Below, one piece after another: positions 1 to 7,074 of a stretch of DNA of 7,702 bases. Source of the stretch: Bacteroidales bacterium (GTDB taxonomy: Bacteria; Bacteroidota; Bacteroidia; Bacteroidales; UBA932); contig JAFYMJ010000110.1 in the NCBI GenBank assembly GCA_017556665.1, positions 1 through 7,702 of the forward strand. Reading direction: 5' to 3'. The notes below the pieces were generated by a model. It worked only from the letters and a program-made list of their open reading frames with translations. It did not search any database and had not been told where the DNA came from. Every line of letters begins with the position of its first letter. The stretch's first letter is position 1. The translations under genes were made by a program, and so were the position numbers.

Positions 1-1757
1 ATTGACCAGAACTCGCCAGCCTCTGTCTCTGCAGTACCTGTCATACCGGCAAGTTTGTGATACATTCTAAAGTAGTTCTGCAAAGTAATGGTTGCAAAAG
101 TTTGTGTAGCAGCCTCTACCTTTACATTCTCCTTAGCCTCAATTGCCTGATGCAAACCGTCTGAGTATCTTCTACCGTCAAGTATACGGCCTGTTTGCTC
201 ATCTACAATCTTAATCTTGTTGTCCATAACAACATACTCAACATCTTTCTCGAACATTGTGTATGCTTTAAGCAACTGATTCACTGTATGTACTCTCTCT
301 GCTTTAAGGGCATAATCTGCAAGTAATGCATCCTTTTTGGCACGTTTTTCCTCAGCCGACAATCCTGATTTCTCAAGTTCAGAAATCTCAGAGCCCACAT
401 CTGGAAGGACAAAGAACTTCTCATCGCTTGTAAAGCCGGCAATAACATCATTTCCTCTATCTGTAAGCTCAACCGATCTTTGCTTCTCATCTATAATGAA
501 CAACAACTCATCTGTAATTACATGCATATGCTTGTTGTTGTCCTGCATATAGAAGTTCTCTGTATTCATTAGTATTTGCTTGATACCTGGCTCACTCAAA
601 TACTTGATTAGAGGATTATATTTAGGCAAACCTTTGTATGCTCTAAGCAATTTCTTGCCACCCTCCTCTTTGTCTCCTGCTGCAATAAGTTTCTTGGCCT
701 CATTCAAAAGTTGGGTAACAGCACTTCTTTGTTGGGTATACAATCTTTCAATGAATGGCTTATACTCAGCAAACTGTTGGTCTTCACCCTTTGGAACAGG
801 ACCTGAAATGATAAGTAGAGTTCTGGCATCATCAATAAGGACAGAGTCAACCTCGTCAACAATTGCATAATGATGTTTCTTTTGTACAAGATCATCTGAG
901 CTTATAGCCATATTGTCCCTCAAATAGTCAAAACCAAACTCATTGTTTGTACCAAAGGTAATGTCAGCCCTGTATGCATTCTTTCTTGCCTCAGAGTTAG
1001 GCTGATGCTTGTCTATACAATCTACCTTTAAACCATGGAACTGATAAAGAGGCCCCATCCACTCGGAGTCACGTTTTGAAAGGTAATCATTTACAGTTAC
1101 CACGTGAACACCTTTACCTGCCAACGCATTAAGGAATACAGGCAATGTTGCAACAAGAGTTTTACCCTCACCAGTAGCCATCTCTGAAATCTTACCCTGA
1201 TGAAGCACAATACCACCAATTAACTGAACATCATAGTGGACCATATCCCATGTAATCATATTTCCACCAGCCATCCAGCTGTTTTTCCAGATTGCTCTAT
1301 CACCCTCTATGGTAACAAAATCACATCTTGTACTAAGATCCTTGTCCATATCTGTTGCCAAAACAGAAATCTGCGCATTCTCCTTAAATCTTCTTGCAGT
1401 AGATTTCATAATGGCAAACGCCTCTGGAAGTATTTTAAGCAAAACGTCCTCTATCTGCTCATCTATTTTCTTTGTAAGCTTGTCTACCTCTGTTGCAATA
1501 CTCTCTTTCTTTTCTGGAGCAAGAGTCAAATCCTCTAGCTGACCTCTAAGTTCCTTCTTTTTAGCCTCATTTACAGATATGGCATCTGCAATAATTTTCT
1601 TTAGGTTTTGTGAATATTCTCTTAATTGGTCATCTGACAATTTGTCAATCTTTTCATACTCTGCCAATGTCTTATCCAAAATTGGCCTGATCTGTTTTAA
1701 ATCCCTATCCGACTTTGATCCAAAAAGTTTTTTTAGAATCCCTGAAAATGAACCCAT
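1..1757 (-). CDS. secA: Preprotein translocase ATPase subunit SecA, N-terminal part (cut by the window edge)
   Basis: SecA is the cytoplasmic motor ATPase that pushes unfolded preproteins through the SecYEG channel. The first 585 codons are present, starting at ATG 1757 ([15 protein letters not shown]); the rest lies beyond position 1. Visible landmarks are the Walker A region MATGEGKT (residues 193-200), the segment [19 protein letters not shown] after it, the Walker B DEVD (301-304), the preprotein cross-linking region that follows, [17 protein letters not shown], and [13 protein letters not shown] (571-583) at the entry to the second nucleotide-binding domain. Most of NBD2, the helical scaffold and wing domains, and any C-terminal zinc site are missing. 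A longer stretch between EAFAIMK and QLIGG than in E. coli SecA fits Bacteroidota homologues, from memory. One oddity is [11 protein letters not shown] where the family usually has DEARTPLIISG. The gene is divergent from mnmD. No Shine-Dalgarno sequence precedes the AT-rich start, which is usual for the phylum. Identity is certain. Confidence 0.98.
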   Translation of the reverse strand, partial: MGSFSGILKKLFGSKSDRDLKQIRPILDKTLAEYEKIDKLSDDQLREYSQNLKKIIADAISVNEAKKKELRGQLEDLTLAPEKKESIATEVDKLTKKIDEQIEDVLLKILPEAFAIMKSTARRFKENAQISVLATDMDKDLSTRCDFVTIEGDRAIWKNSWMAGGNMITWDMVHYDVQLIGGIVLHQGKISEMATGEGKTLVATLPVFLNALAGKGVHVVTVNDYLSKRDSEWMGPLYQFHGLKVDCIDKHQPNSEARKNAYRADITFGTNNEFGFDYLRDNMAISSDDLVQKKHHYAIVDEVDSVLIDDARTLLIISGPVPKGEDQQFAEYKPFIERLYTQQRSAVTQLLNEAKKLIAAGDKEEGGKKLLRAYKGLPKYNPLIKYLSEPGIKQILMNTENFYMQDNNKHMHVITDELLFIIDEKQRSVELTDRGNDVIAGFTSDEKFFVLPDVGSEISELEKSGLSAEEKRAKKDALLADYALKAERVHTVNQLLKAYTMFEKDVEYVVMDNKIKIVDEQTGRILDGRRYSDGLHQAIEAKENVKVEAATQTFATITLQNYFRMYHKLAGMTGTAETEAGEFWS

Positions 1758-1808
1758 TATGTATATTTATTAAATTATTGTTATCTATTGTTTAAAACCG
1801 TTACACAC

Positions 1809-1833
1809 TAAAATGCAATAATCATGCATTTTA
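1809..1833. repeat. Perfect 9-bp inverted repeat in the secA/mnmD divergent spacer
   Basis: TAAAATGCA (1809-1817) and TGCATTTTA (1825-1833) are exact reverse complements separated by 7 bases. If secA is transcribed from the -7 box at 1849-1856, the repeat lies about 10-35 nt into its roughly 86-nt leader and could form a weak hairpin; as DNA it could be an operator. Neither arm is followed by a T-run, so it is not a terminator. The arms are AT-rich, so chance is possible. Its function is unknown. Confidence 0.5.
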
Positions 1834-1848
1834 ATAATTATTAACCTA

Positions 1849-1856
1849 CAAATATA
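1849..1856 (-). promoter_or_regulatory. Probable secA promoter, -7 box
   Basis: On the minus strand this reads TATATTTG, a full match to the Bacteroidota -7 box TAnnTTTG and identical to the boxes of the ferredoxin and DUF1573 genes in this window. No clear TTG lies 19-21 bp upstream, so only half of the promoter is supported. It predicts a transcript start near 1843 and a leader of about 86 nt before ATG 1757. The place where its -33 element should sit overlaps the mnmD -7 box. Confidence 0.45.
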
Positions 1857-1876
1857 CACAATTTACAGTAATTACC

Positions 1877-1884
1877 TACATTTG
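1877..1884 (+). promoter_or_regulatory. Probable mnmD promoter, -7 box
   Basis: TACATTTG matches the Bacteroidota TAnnTTTG -7 box. It predicts transcription from about 1890, giving a leader of roughly 26 nt before the TTG start at 1916. There is no good -33 TTG at the expected distance; that position falls on the secA -7 box (1849-1856), so the two promoters would compete for the same DNA. Moderate to low confidence. Confidence 0.4.
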
Positions 1885-1915
1885 CACTCCCATATATTTT
1901 AAACACAAACATAAC

Positions 1916-2650
1916 TTGAAACACCATATAATAAAATCGGCAGATGGTTCCCATACCCTTAAGTTAGAGGACTTTGATGAATGCTACCACTCCAATAACG
2001 GAGCATATAACGAGTCTGTACATATCTACATTAGGTGTGGAGTTGAATATTTGTCGGCCGACAAATATCTGAACATTTATGATATTGGTTTGGGGACAGC
2101 ACTCAACTGCCTTACAACCCTTATATGGCAACAGCAGAAGTTACATAGAGGAGAAGATGCTCCCACCATACATTTTAATGGGATAGAGAAATACCCCATT
2201 GAGCCAATGGAGGCCCTTTCTTTAAATTTTCCAGAACATATATACAACCAATCCATTGATTGCCCATTTGAGCTGCAAACCATTAAGGAGTGGTGGCACA
2301 GGATACACAGCTGTGCATGGGAGAGTGAAGTTGAGATTACCAAGGGATTTTTCCTTACCAAACACAATGGAGACATTACGCAAGTGGAAAGTGATTATTT
2401 CTCCAACAACAAATTTCCCAATTGCAAATCGGTTATCTACTACGATACTTTCTCTCCTGCCACACAACCTCAACTTTGGGATGTGGAGATATTCAAAAGG
2501 ATTTATTGTGGGATAAACACCGGCTCTGTTCTACTGACATACTGCAGTAAAGGGATAGTGAAACAAGCACTTAGGGATGCTGGATTCAAATTGGAAAGAC
2601 TGCAAGGTCCACCAGGCAAAAGACATATCATAAGAGCTGTAAAACAGTAG
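1916..2650 (+). CDS. mnmD: tRNA (5-methylaminomethyl-2-thiouridine)(34)-methyltransferase MnmD (stand-alone MnmC2-like)
   Basis: This is a SAM-dependent methyltransferase of the DUF752/Methyltransf_30 family, equivalent to the methylating half of E. coli MnmC. It converts nm5(s2)U to mnm5(s2)U at the wobble position of certain tRNAs. In the 244 residues I see the family's N-terminal signature DGSHTL (10-15) and YHSNNGA (24-30), SAM motif I DIGLGTALN (56-64), acidic Glu91 after strand 2, YYDTFSP (175-181) followed by QPQLW (184-188), and GPPGKR (231-236). The FAD-dependent MnmC1 domain is absent, so the nm5 group must come from elsewhere; in Aquifex, MnmE/MnmG supply it directly with ammonium. 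The start is TTG: no in-frame ATG occurs back to the stop at 1835-1837, and TTG 1916 gives exactly the family's usual N-terminus (MK-x-II-x-x-ADGSHTL). The upstream bases are A-rich with no Shine-Dalgarno. The gene stands alone between the divergent secA and its own terminator. Confidence 0.93.
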   Translation: MKHHIIKSADGSHTLKLEDFDECYHSNNGAYNESVHIYIRCGVEYLSADKYLNIYDIGLGTALNCLTTLIWQQQKLHRGEDAPTIHFNGIEKYPIEPMEALSLNFPEHIYNQSIDCPFELQTIKEWWHRIHSCAWESEVEITKGFFLTKHNGDITQVESDYFSNNKFPNCKSVIYYDTFSPATQPQLWDVEIFKRIYCGINTGSVLLTYCSKGIVKQALRDAGFKLERLQGPPGKRHIIRAVKQ

Positions 2651-2668
2651 CTGAATTTCTATAAAACA

Positions 2669-2702
2669 AGAAGGGTGCCCTATGGACACCCTTCTATTTT
2701 TT
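2669..2702. terminator. Intrinsic terminator between converging mnmD and ferredoxin genes
   Basis: AGAAGGGTG (2669-2677) pairs perfectly with CACCCTTCT (2687-2695). Two further C-G pairs are possible inside the loop if one base bulges. On the plus strand the stem is followed by six Ts (2697-2702), a good rho-independent terminator for mnmD 18 nt after its stop. On the minus strand the stem is followed by TGTTTT, a weaker tract that could also end the ferredoxin transcript, whose stop codon is at 2719-2721. Confidence 0.88.
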
Positions 2703-2718
2703 CGCATCTGTGCAAGAA

Positions 2719-2886
2719 TTAACCTTGAACGATAGCACCTACTGGACATGCATCAGCGCAAGTACCACAATCAGTACATACGTTAGGATCAATTTTGTAA
2801 ATATCACCTGCTGAAATAGCACCCATAGGACACTCACCAGCGCAAGTACCGCAAGCTGCGCAATCCTCTGTAATTTTGTAAGCCAT
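2719..2886 (-). CDS. Small 2[4Fe-4S] ferredoxin
   Basis: A 55-residue soluble electron carrier beginning MAYKITEDC, from ATG 2886 to TAA 2719. It holds two classical CxxCxxCxxxCP cluster motifs, with cysteines at 9, 12, 15, 19 and 37, 40, 43, 47. The two halves are an internal duplication (CAACGTCAGECPMGAI and CTDCGTCADACPVGAI), as in clostridial-type bacterial ferredoxins, which are 55-60 residues long. In anaerobes such proteins pass low-potential electrons between enzymes such as pyruvate:ferredoxin oxidoreductase, hydrogenases and Rnf; the partner here cannot be told from context. No extra domain or signal peptide is present. It has its own promoter (2946-2977) and a leader of about 54 nt, so it is probably expressed independently of the peptidase gene 79 bp upstream. 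Confidence 0.95.
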   Translation of the reverse strand: MAYKITEDCAACGTCAGECPMGAISAGDIYKIDPNVCTDCGTCADACPVGAIVQG

Positions 2887-2914
2887 GACTAAATTTGTTT
2901 AAGTTGTTTGTATT

Positions 2915-2930
2915 ATTAATTATAATTAAT
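2915..2930. repeat. Perfect 16-bp palindrome in the ferredoxin leader
   Basis: ATTAATTATAATTAAT is an exact 16-bp palindrome with no spacer. It lies about 9-25 nt downstream of the predicted ferredoxin transcript start and 28 bp before the ATG. The position suits a repressor operator, but the sequence is only A and T, so a chance match in AT-rich spacer DNA is a serious alternative. Confidence 0.4.
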
Positions 2931-2945
2931 GGTTCAAAACCTTTG

Positions 2946-2977
2946 CAAATATAATAACAAGGTTGTTAGTATCCAAA
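2946..2977 (-). promoter_or_regulatory. Ferredoxin gene promoter (Bacteroidota type)
   Basis: On the minus strand there is a -33 TTTG at 2977-2974, a 20-bp spacer and the -7 box TATATTTG at 2953-2946. The predicted start is near 2940. The -33 element lies inside the last codons of the upstream M16 peptidase gene (stop at 2966-2968). A 6-bp inverted pair, AACCTT (2938-2943) and AAGGTT (2959-2964), flanks the -7 box and could be an operator. Confidence 0.7.
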
Positions 2978-5881
2978 AATATCTTCTAGAGATACTCTCT
3001 CTACTTTACCATATTTCTCTGGGTTAAGAGCTTTCATATCCAAATCTTTCTCTGAACCTAAAATTCCAATTACATAAGATCTGTCTTTGATAACCTCTTG
3101 TTGGAATTTAATAACATCTTGTAAAGTAAATTGTTGAGTAGCCTCAAAGATTTCTTTTCTTGGATCTTTATCCAAACCCAATTCTTTAAGTTGCAAATAG
3201 TAGCTGATAACTCTTGAGCCTTTGTATCTGGCTGTTCTTATACCTGCAAGAATATTCTCTTTTGCAATATTGAATGCACCCTCTGACTGTGGAATATTAT
3301 TGATAATCTCATCAAATGCTCCAATAGCATCCATCATCTTGTCATTTTGTGTTGCAATGAATGTTGTAAAGAAGTATGGATCATTAGCCTCTCTAGGTGA
3401 AGAATATCTTGCACTTGCAGAGTATGCCAAACCTCTGGCCTCTCTCATCTCCTGGAATACGATTGAGTTCATACCGCCACCAAAATACTCATTGTACATA
3501 TTTACAATTGCAGTTTTTGCAGGGTCATATTTCTCACCTGTATTTGAGTATGAAATCATATAGATTTGTTTTGCATTGTATGGAGCAATAACAATCTTAG
3601 GCTCTTTAACCTCTTGATATTGGTATTTTACTTTCTCTACTTTACCAAGTTTCTCTGGAACATTATGAAGTCTGTTTACAACATCAACAACTTGATTAAT
3701 CTCCATTGGACCATAGTAAATAACTTTTTGCTCATAGTTCACTGCATCTTTAAGTCCTTGCAACAACTCATCAGAAGTTAAAGCTTGAATCTCTTTGTTT
3801 GACAACTGGTTGTTTGAAGGGTTGTTCTTACCATATTGTACATATGAAGTCAACATAGAGTAACAATCTCGTTGGTTTGTTTTGGCATTCTCTCTGCTTC
3901 TGAACAAATCTGCCTTGTAGTTGGCTAAAATTGCATCGTCACCCTTAACATTTGCAATCTTATCCTCAATAATTGCAAGAGCTGCCTCCATATTTTCACT
4001 TAGACCAGATACATATATGTACATTTTGTCATTGCTGCATGATACGCTTGCGTCGCAAGCCAAAGCATATAACTCAGCATTTATCTGATCTGCAGTTTTT
4101 TCAGCTGTACCCAAGTAATCAAAATAGTTTGTAGCAATACCCAAATTCTTGTTATGGTTTCTTCCAAACTCAATATTGAATGAAAGGCTGAATAGAGTAT
4201 TCTTATCATTTTTCTTGTATAGAACCTCAATATCAGATTTTGCAGTTGCTTTGCTCATATCTTTATCAAAGTCTACATATACAGGCTCAATTGGTTTTGC
4301 AGCAGCAGCCTCTGCCTGAATTTGTGTCAAGAAATCACTTTGTTTGTCTCTATTTGTAAGGATAGGGGTAATTTTTGGTTTGCTGATAGCAGCTGTCTCA
4401 GGAGCTTTACCTTGAGTCTTGCTGACTACAACATATCCATCTGTCAAATATTTGTTTGCTATGGCAACAACTTCCTCTTTAGTAACTTTAGACATGTCGT
4501 CCAATTGAGAAACCATATCTTTCCAAGGAATGTTGTAGATGAATGATGTTACAAACATGTCGGCTCTTGAAGAGTTGCTCTCCATCATTCTCATTTGATC
4601 TCTCTTGTAGTTGTTTATTGCATTGGCAATAATAGACTCGTCAAACTCGCCGTTTTTAAGTTTGGCTATTTGCTCCAACAAAAGATCTTTAACCTCCTCT
4701 AATGATTGCGATTTTTTAGGTCTACCGGTTAGAAGGAAACAAGAGTGGTCAGCAAATGTCATAACTCCTCCACCTGCTCCTAAAACTTTTTGAGCCTGCT
4801 TAATGTTAACATCCATCAAACCAGTTTTACCATTGTTAAGTATACTGGATAAAACCTCTAAAGCTGGCATATCCTTTGAGTTGGCTGCAGGCAATCTCCA
4901 AGCCATATACATGAATGGAGCCTCTTGGCCTACAACCTCTATTGATACTGGAGATTCAATTGGTTTCTCCTGAGGGAACTCCAATTTTGGAAGGTTCTCA
5001 TTAGGTTTCCACTCACCAAAATATTTCTCAATAATTGCTACAAATTCATCGGGATTAAAATCACCTGAAACACAAATGGCAATATTGTTTGGAACATACC
5101 ATTGGTCGTGGTAGTTCTTAATGTTTGTAATTGAAGGATTTTTAAGATGCTCTTGTGTACCCAATACAGATTGTTGTCCATAAGGATGGCTTGGGAACAA
5201 AGCTGCCAACATTGTCTCAAGAACTCTTCTGCTGTCTTGTGTAAGTGACATGTTCTTCTCCTCATAAACAGTCTCCAACTCTGTGTGGAATCCTCTGATT
5301 ACGTTGTTCTCAAAGCGGTCTGCCTGAATTTTTGCCCATGTCTCAACCTGGTTGCTTGGTATATCCTCTACATATACTGTCTGGTCATAAGAGGTGTATG
5401 CGTTTGTACCTTGTGCACCAATTGCAGACATAAGTTTATCATACTCGTTAGGAATTGAGTATTTTGAAGCCTCGTATGACAAGCTGTCTATAATATGGTA
5501 AGCAGCCTCTCTCTCTTTTGGATCTGTCAAAAGTCTGTATGACTCAAATTGTGCCTGAATCTGATCCAATAGAGGTTTCTCTGCCTCATAGTTGCTTGTA
5601 CCAAATTTTTGTGAACCTTTAAACATCAAGTGCTCAAAATAGTGAGCAAGACCTGTAGTTTCACTTGGGTCATTTTTTGCTCCTACCTTAACTGCAATAT
5701 ATGTTTGCATTCTTGGAGCATCTGGGTTAACTGTCATATATACTTTTAAGCCATTGCTTAAAGTGTATATTTTTGCGTTAAGCATATCCCCGGGAACAGT
5801 CTCATATTTGTATTTGCTCCCACACCCTGCAGCAATCATTACCAATGACGCCAACAATAATAAATTAAATAACTTTTTCAT
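2966..5881 (-). CDS. M16 family zinc metallopeptidase, lipoprotein with one active and one degenerate unit
   Basis: A 971-residue insulinase/pitrilysin-family (M16) peptidase. The N-terminus MKKLFNLLLLASLVMIAAGC is a lipoprotein signal with the lipid-modified Cys at 20. No acidic residues follow directly (GSKYKYE), so I see no Bacteroidota surface-export signal and expect it to face the periplasm. The inverted zinc motif HYFEH is at 80-84. The third ligand and its neighbour fall in ELETVYEE (201-208), about 127 residues after His80 compared with about 81 in pitrilysin, so this protein has an insertion there. The second unit (about 550-971) keeps REARGLAYS (813-821) but has NYFDYLGT where a zinc motif would be, so it is probably non-catalytic, as in other fused M16 proteins. 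The substrate is unknown, presumably peptides or misfolded envelope proteins. I chose ATG 5881: a longer reading from GTG 5905 would start inside the -7 box and spoil the signal peptide. It is divergent from the DUF1573 gene. Confidence 0.95.
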   Translation of the reverse strand: MKKLFNLLLLASLVMIAAGCGSKYKYETVPGDMLNAKIYTLSNGLKVYMTVNPDAPRMQTYIAVKVGAKNDPSETTGLAHYFEHLMFKGSQKFGTSNYEAEKPLLDQIQAQFESYRLLTDPKEREAAYHIIDSLSYEASKYSIPNEYDKLMSAIGAQGTNAYTSYDQTVYVEDIPSNQVETWAKIQADRFENNVIRGFHTELETVYEEKNMSLTQDSRRVLETMLAALFPSHPYGQQSVLGTQEHLKNPSITNIKNYHDQWYVPNNIAICVSGDFNPDEFVAIIEKYFGEWKPNENLPKLEFPQEKPIESPVSIEVVGQEAPFMYMAWRLPAANSKDMPALEVLSSILNNGKTGLMDVNIKQAQKVLGAGGGVMTFADHSCFLLTGRPKKSQSLEEVKDLLLEQIAKLKNGEFDESIIANAINNYKRDQMRMMESNSSRADMFVTSFIYNIPWKDMVSQLDDMSKVTKEEVVAIANKYLTDGYVVVSKTQGKAPETAAISKPKITPILTNRDKQSDFLTQIQAEAAAAKPIEPVYVDFDKDMSKATAKSDIEVLYKKNDKNTLFSLSFNIEFGRNHNKNLGIATNYFDYLGTAEKTADQINAELYALACDASVSCSNDKMYIYVSGLSENMEAALAIIEDKIANVKGDDAILANYKADLFRSRENAKTNQRDCYSMLTSYVQYGKNNPSNNQLSNKEIQALTSDELLQGLKDAVNYEQKVIYYGPMEINQVVDVVNRLHNVPEKLGKVEKVKYQYQEVKEPKIVIAPYNAKQIYMISYSNTGEKYDPAKTAIVNMYNEYFGGGMNSIVFQEMREARGLAYSASARYSSPREANDPYFFTTFIATQNDKMMDAIGAFDEIINNIPQSEGAFNIAKENILAGIRTARYKGSRVISYYLQLKELGLDKDPRKEIFEATQQFTLQDVIKFQQEVIKDRSYVIGILGSEKDLDMKALNPEKYGKVERVSLEDIFGY

Positions 5882-5904
5882 ATTTGGAACATTAATTGTT
5901 AGCA

Positions 5905-5934
5905 CAAAATTAAAGTTTTTACCTTGTTATACAA
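5905..5934 (-). promoter_or_regulatory. M16 peptidase gene promoter
   Basis: The minus strand shows TTG at 5934-5932, a 19-bp spacer and TAATTTTG at 5912-5905, a full match to the Bacteroidota consensus. It predicts a start near 5899 and a leader of under 20 nt before ATG 5881. It overlaps the promoter of the divergent DUF1573 gene. Confidence 0.7.
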
Positions 5935-5940
5935 TAACAA
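5924..5940. repeat. 17-bp palindrome covering both divergent -33 elements
   Basis: TTGTTAT (5924-5930) and ATAACAA (5934-5940) are exact reverse complements around a 3-base centre, ACA. The palindrome contains the -33 TTG of the DUF1573 promoter (5924-5926) and the -33 TTG of the M16 promoter (5934-5932). A dimeric regulator bound here would block both. Part of the symmetry may just reflect two opposing -33 elements. Confidence 0.55.
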
Positions 5941-5954
5941 ATGCGTTATATTTG
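5924..5954 (+). promoter_or_regulatory. Promoter of the DUF1573-meaB operon
   Basis: TTG at 5924-5926, a 20-bp spacer and TATATTTG at 5947-5954 form a full Bacteroidota-type promoter. The predicted transcript start near 5960 leaves only about 10 nt before ATG 5970, a very short leader. Confidence 0.75.
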
Positions 5955-5969
5955 TAAAATGTTCCTATT

Positions 5970-7061
5970 ATGAAAATGAATAGACTAAAAATACATATCT
6001 GCATAGCTTGTATGATGGTTTTGAGCTTGGGTAAAATTTATGCCCAATCACAGGAAAACAACGCCATTGAGTTTGACAAGTTAGTACACAATTTTGGTAA
6101 AGTTTCTGTTAATGAAGGGGAAAAGCATTGCTCCTTTACATTTAAGAACATAAGTGACAAACCTATTGTAATCTATAATGTTGTCTCATCATGCGGATGT
6201 ACTACTCCGGTGTGGCCAAAAAAACCAATTATGCCAAACGAGAGTGGCAAGATTGAGGTTACTTATCTTAATGATCAGGGACCTTACCCATTTGACAAAG
6301 CCCTTACCGTATATTCGTCGGGAAGCAAAAAACCTGTTGTATTAAGGATAAAAGGGTTGGCATATGAGAAAGAGAAATCTTTAAAGGAGATGTTTCCTGT
6401 TGCAATTGGACCTTTGGGTGTAAAGAACAACATTATAAAGGGGGGACAGATTACTCAGGGAAACTCTAAGGAGGGGGTATTTACCATAGCTAACATCTCT
6501 ACCAAAAATGTAACTGTAGAATTCTCCAACCTTAGTCCGGGACTTGCATTAACAATGGAGAACAAGACAATTCCTGCAAACCAGGTAGCTGATGTGTATT
6601 ATAAAGTGAATACTGCAGAGGCTGTAAATTGGGGAAATACAGATTACTCTGCTACAGTCAAATGCAATAGAGTGCCTGCAAAGACAAAAATATCTGTCAA
6701 CTGCATGATTGTAGACAACTTTAGCAAACTTACCAAAGAAGAAAAAAACAAGGCTCCTATGGTAATAGCAAAAAGTTCATCATACAATTTTGGTGAAATA
6801 AATGCTGGAGAAGAGGTTACTGCAACATTTGAACTTACAAACAGAGGGTATTCCACTTTAAAGATTTACAGAATATATGATGACAGGAATGCTTTGGAGA
6901 TAGTTGCTCCTGAAAGCGTTAAGGCATCAAGCAATTTTACAATTAAGGCTAAAGTAAAGAATACCAATAAAAAGGAGAATCCTGTTTATACCATAACAAT
7001 GGTAACAAATTCTCCTACAAGACCTTTGATAAATTTATTCATTACAGGAAATATAAAATAA
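5970..7061 (+). CDS. Secreted DUF1573 (HYDIN-like Ig fold) protein
   Basis: A 363-residue exported protein of unknown function. Residues 1-25 form a Sec signal peptide with likely cleavage at KIYA|Q; the Cys residues at 11 and 14 lie inside the hydrophobic stretch and do not make a lipobox. Residues about 31-130 are a DUF1573 domain: [12 protein letters not shown], then [11 protein letters not shown], the signature [10 protein letters not shown] (73-82), [10 protein letters not shown], and a closing VVLRIKG. A middle Ig-like segment (about 160-245) follows, then a second DUF1573-like copy (about 265-361) beginning [11 protein letters not shown] and ending LFITGNIK, which lacks the SCGC signature. 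These folds are related to the ASPM/SPD-2/HYDIN family and are common in Bacteroidota envelopes, where the function is not established. The start is ATG 5970; ATG 5976 is an in-frame alternative. meaB follows after 13 bp with no terminator between, so the two are probably co-transcribed. Confidence 0.9.
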   Translation: MKMNRLKIHICIACMMVLSLGKIYAQSQENNAIEFDKLVHNFGKVSVNEGEKHCSFTFKNISDKPIVIYNVVSSCGCTTPVWPKKPIMPNESGKIEVTYLNDQGPYPFDKALTVYSSGSKKPVVLRIKGLAYEKEKSLKEMFPVAIGPLGVKNNIIKGGQITQGNSKEGVFTIANISTKNVTVEFSNLSPGLALTMENKTIPANQVADVYYKVNTAEAVNWGNTDYSATVKCNRVPAKTKISVNCMIVDNFSKLTKEEKNKAPMVIAKSSSYNFGEINAGEEVTATFELTNRGYSTLKIYRIYDDRNALEIVAPESVKASSNFTIKAKVKNTNKKENPVYTITMVTNSPTRPLINLFITGNIK

Positions 7062-7074
7062 CAAAATAGATATT

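Noticed and set aside
281..1773. Several 60-100 codon frames on the strand opposite secA or out of frame with it.
   Set aside because: The whole region is explained by a continuous, motif-rich SecA reading frame.
1809..1833. Inverted repeat as a terminator for secA or mnmD.
   Set aside because: It lies upstream of both gene starts and neither side is followed by a T-run.
2077..2516. Open frames on both strands across the mnmD gene (for example 2077-2376 minus, 2256-2516 plus).
   Set aside because: They overlap a well-supported gene, resemble no family I know, and have no promoter or start context; they are shadow frames.
1916..2650. Bifunctional MnmC instead of MnmD.
   Set aside because: The protein is only 244 residues and ends after the methyltransferase domain, at a terminator; there is no FAD-dependent oxidoreductase domain before or after it.
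5882..5905. Longer M16 peptidase reading starting at GTG 5905 (8 extra residues).
   Set aside because: That start lies inside the predicted -7 box, so it would not be transcribed, and the extra residues precede a textbook lipoprotein signal that begins at ATG 5881.
3222..5957. Plus-strand and out-of-frame open frames across the M16 peptidase gene.
   Set aside because: The M16 frame is continuous with clear domains throughout; these frames encode low-complexity hydrophobic or random-looking peptides.
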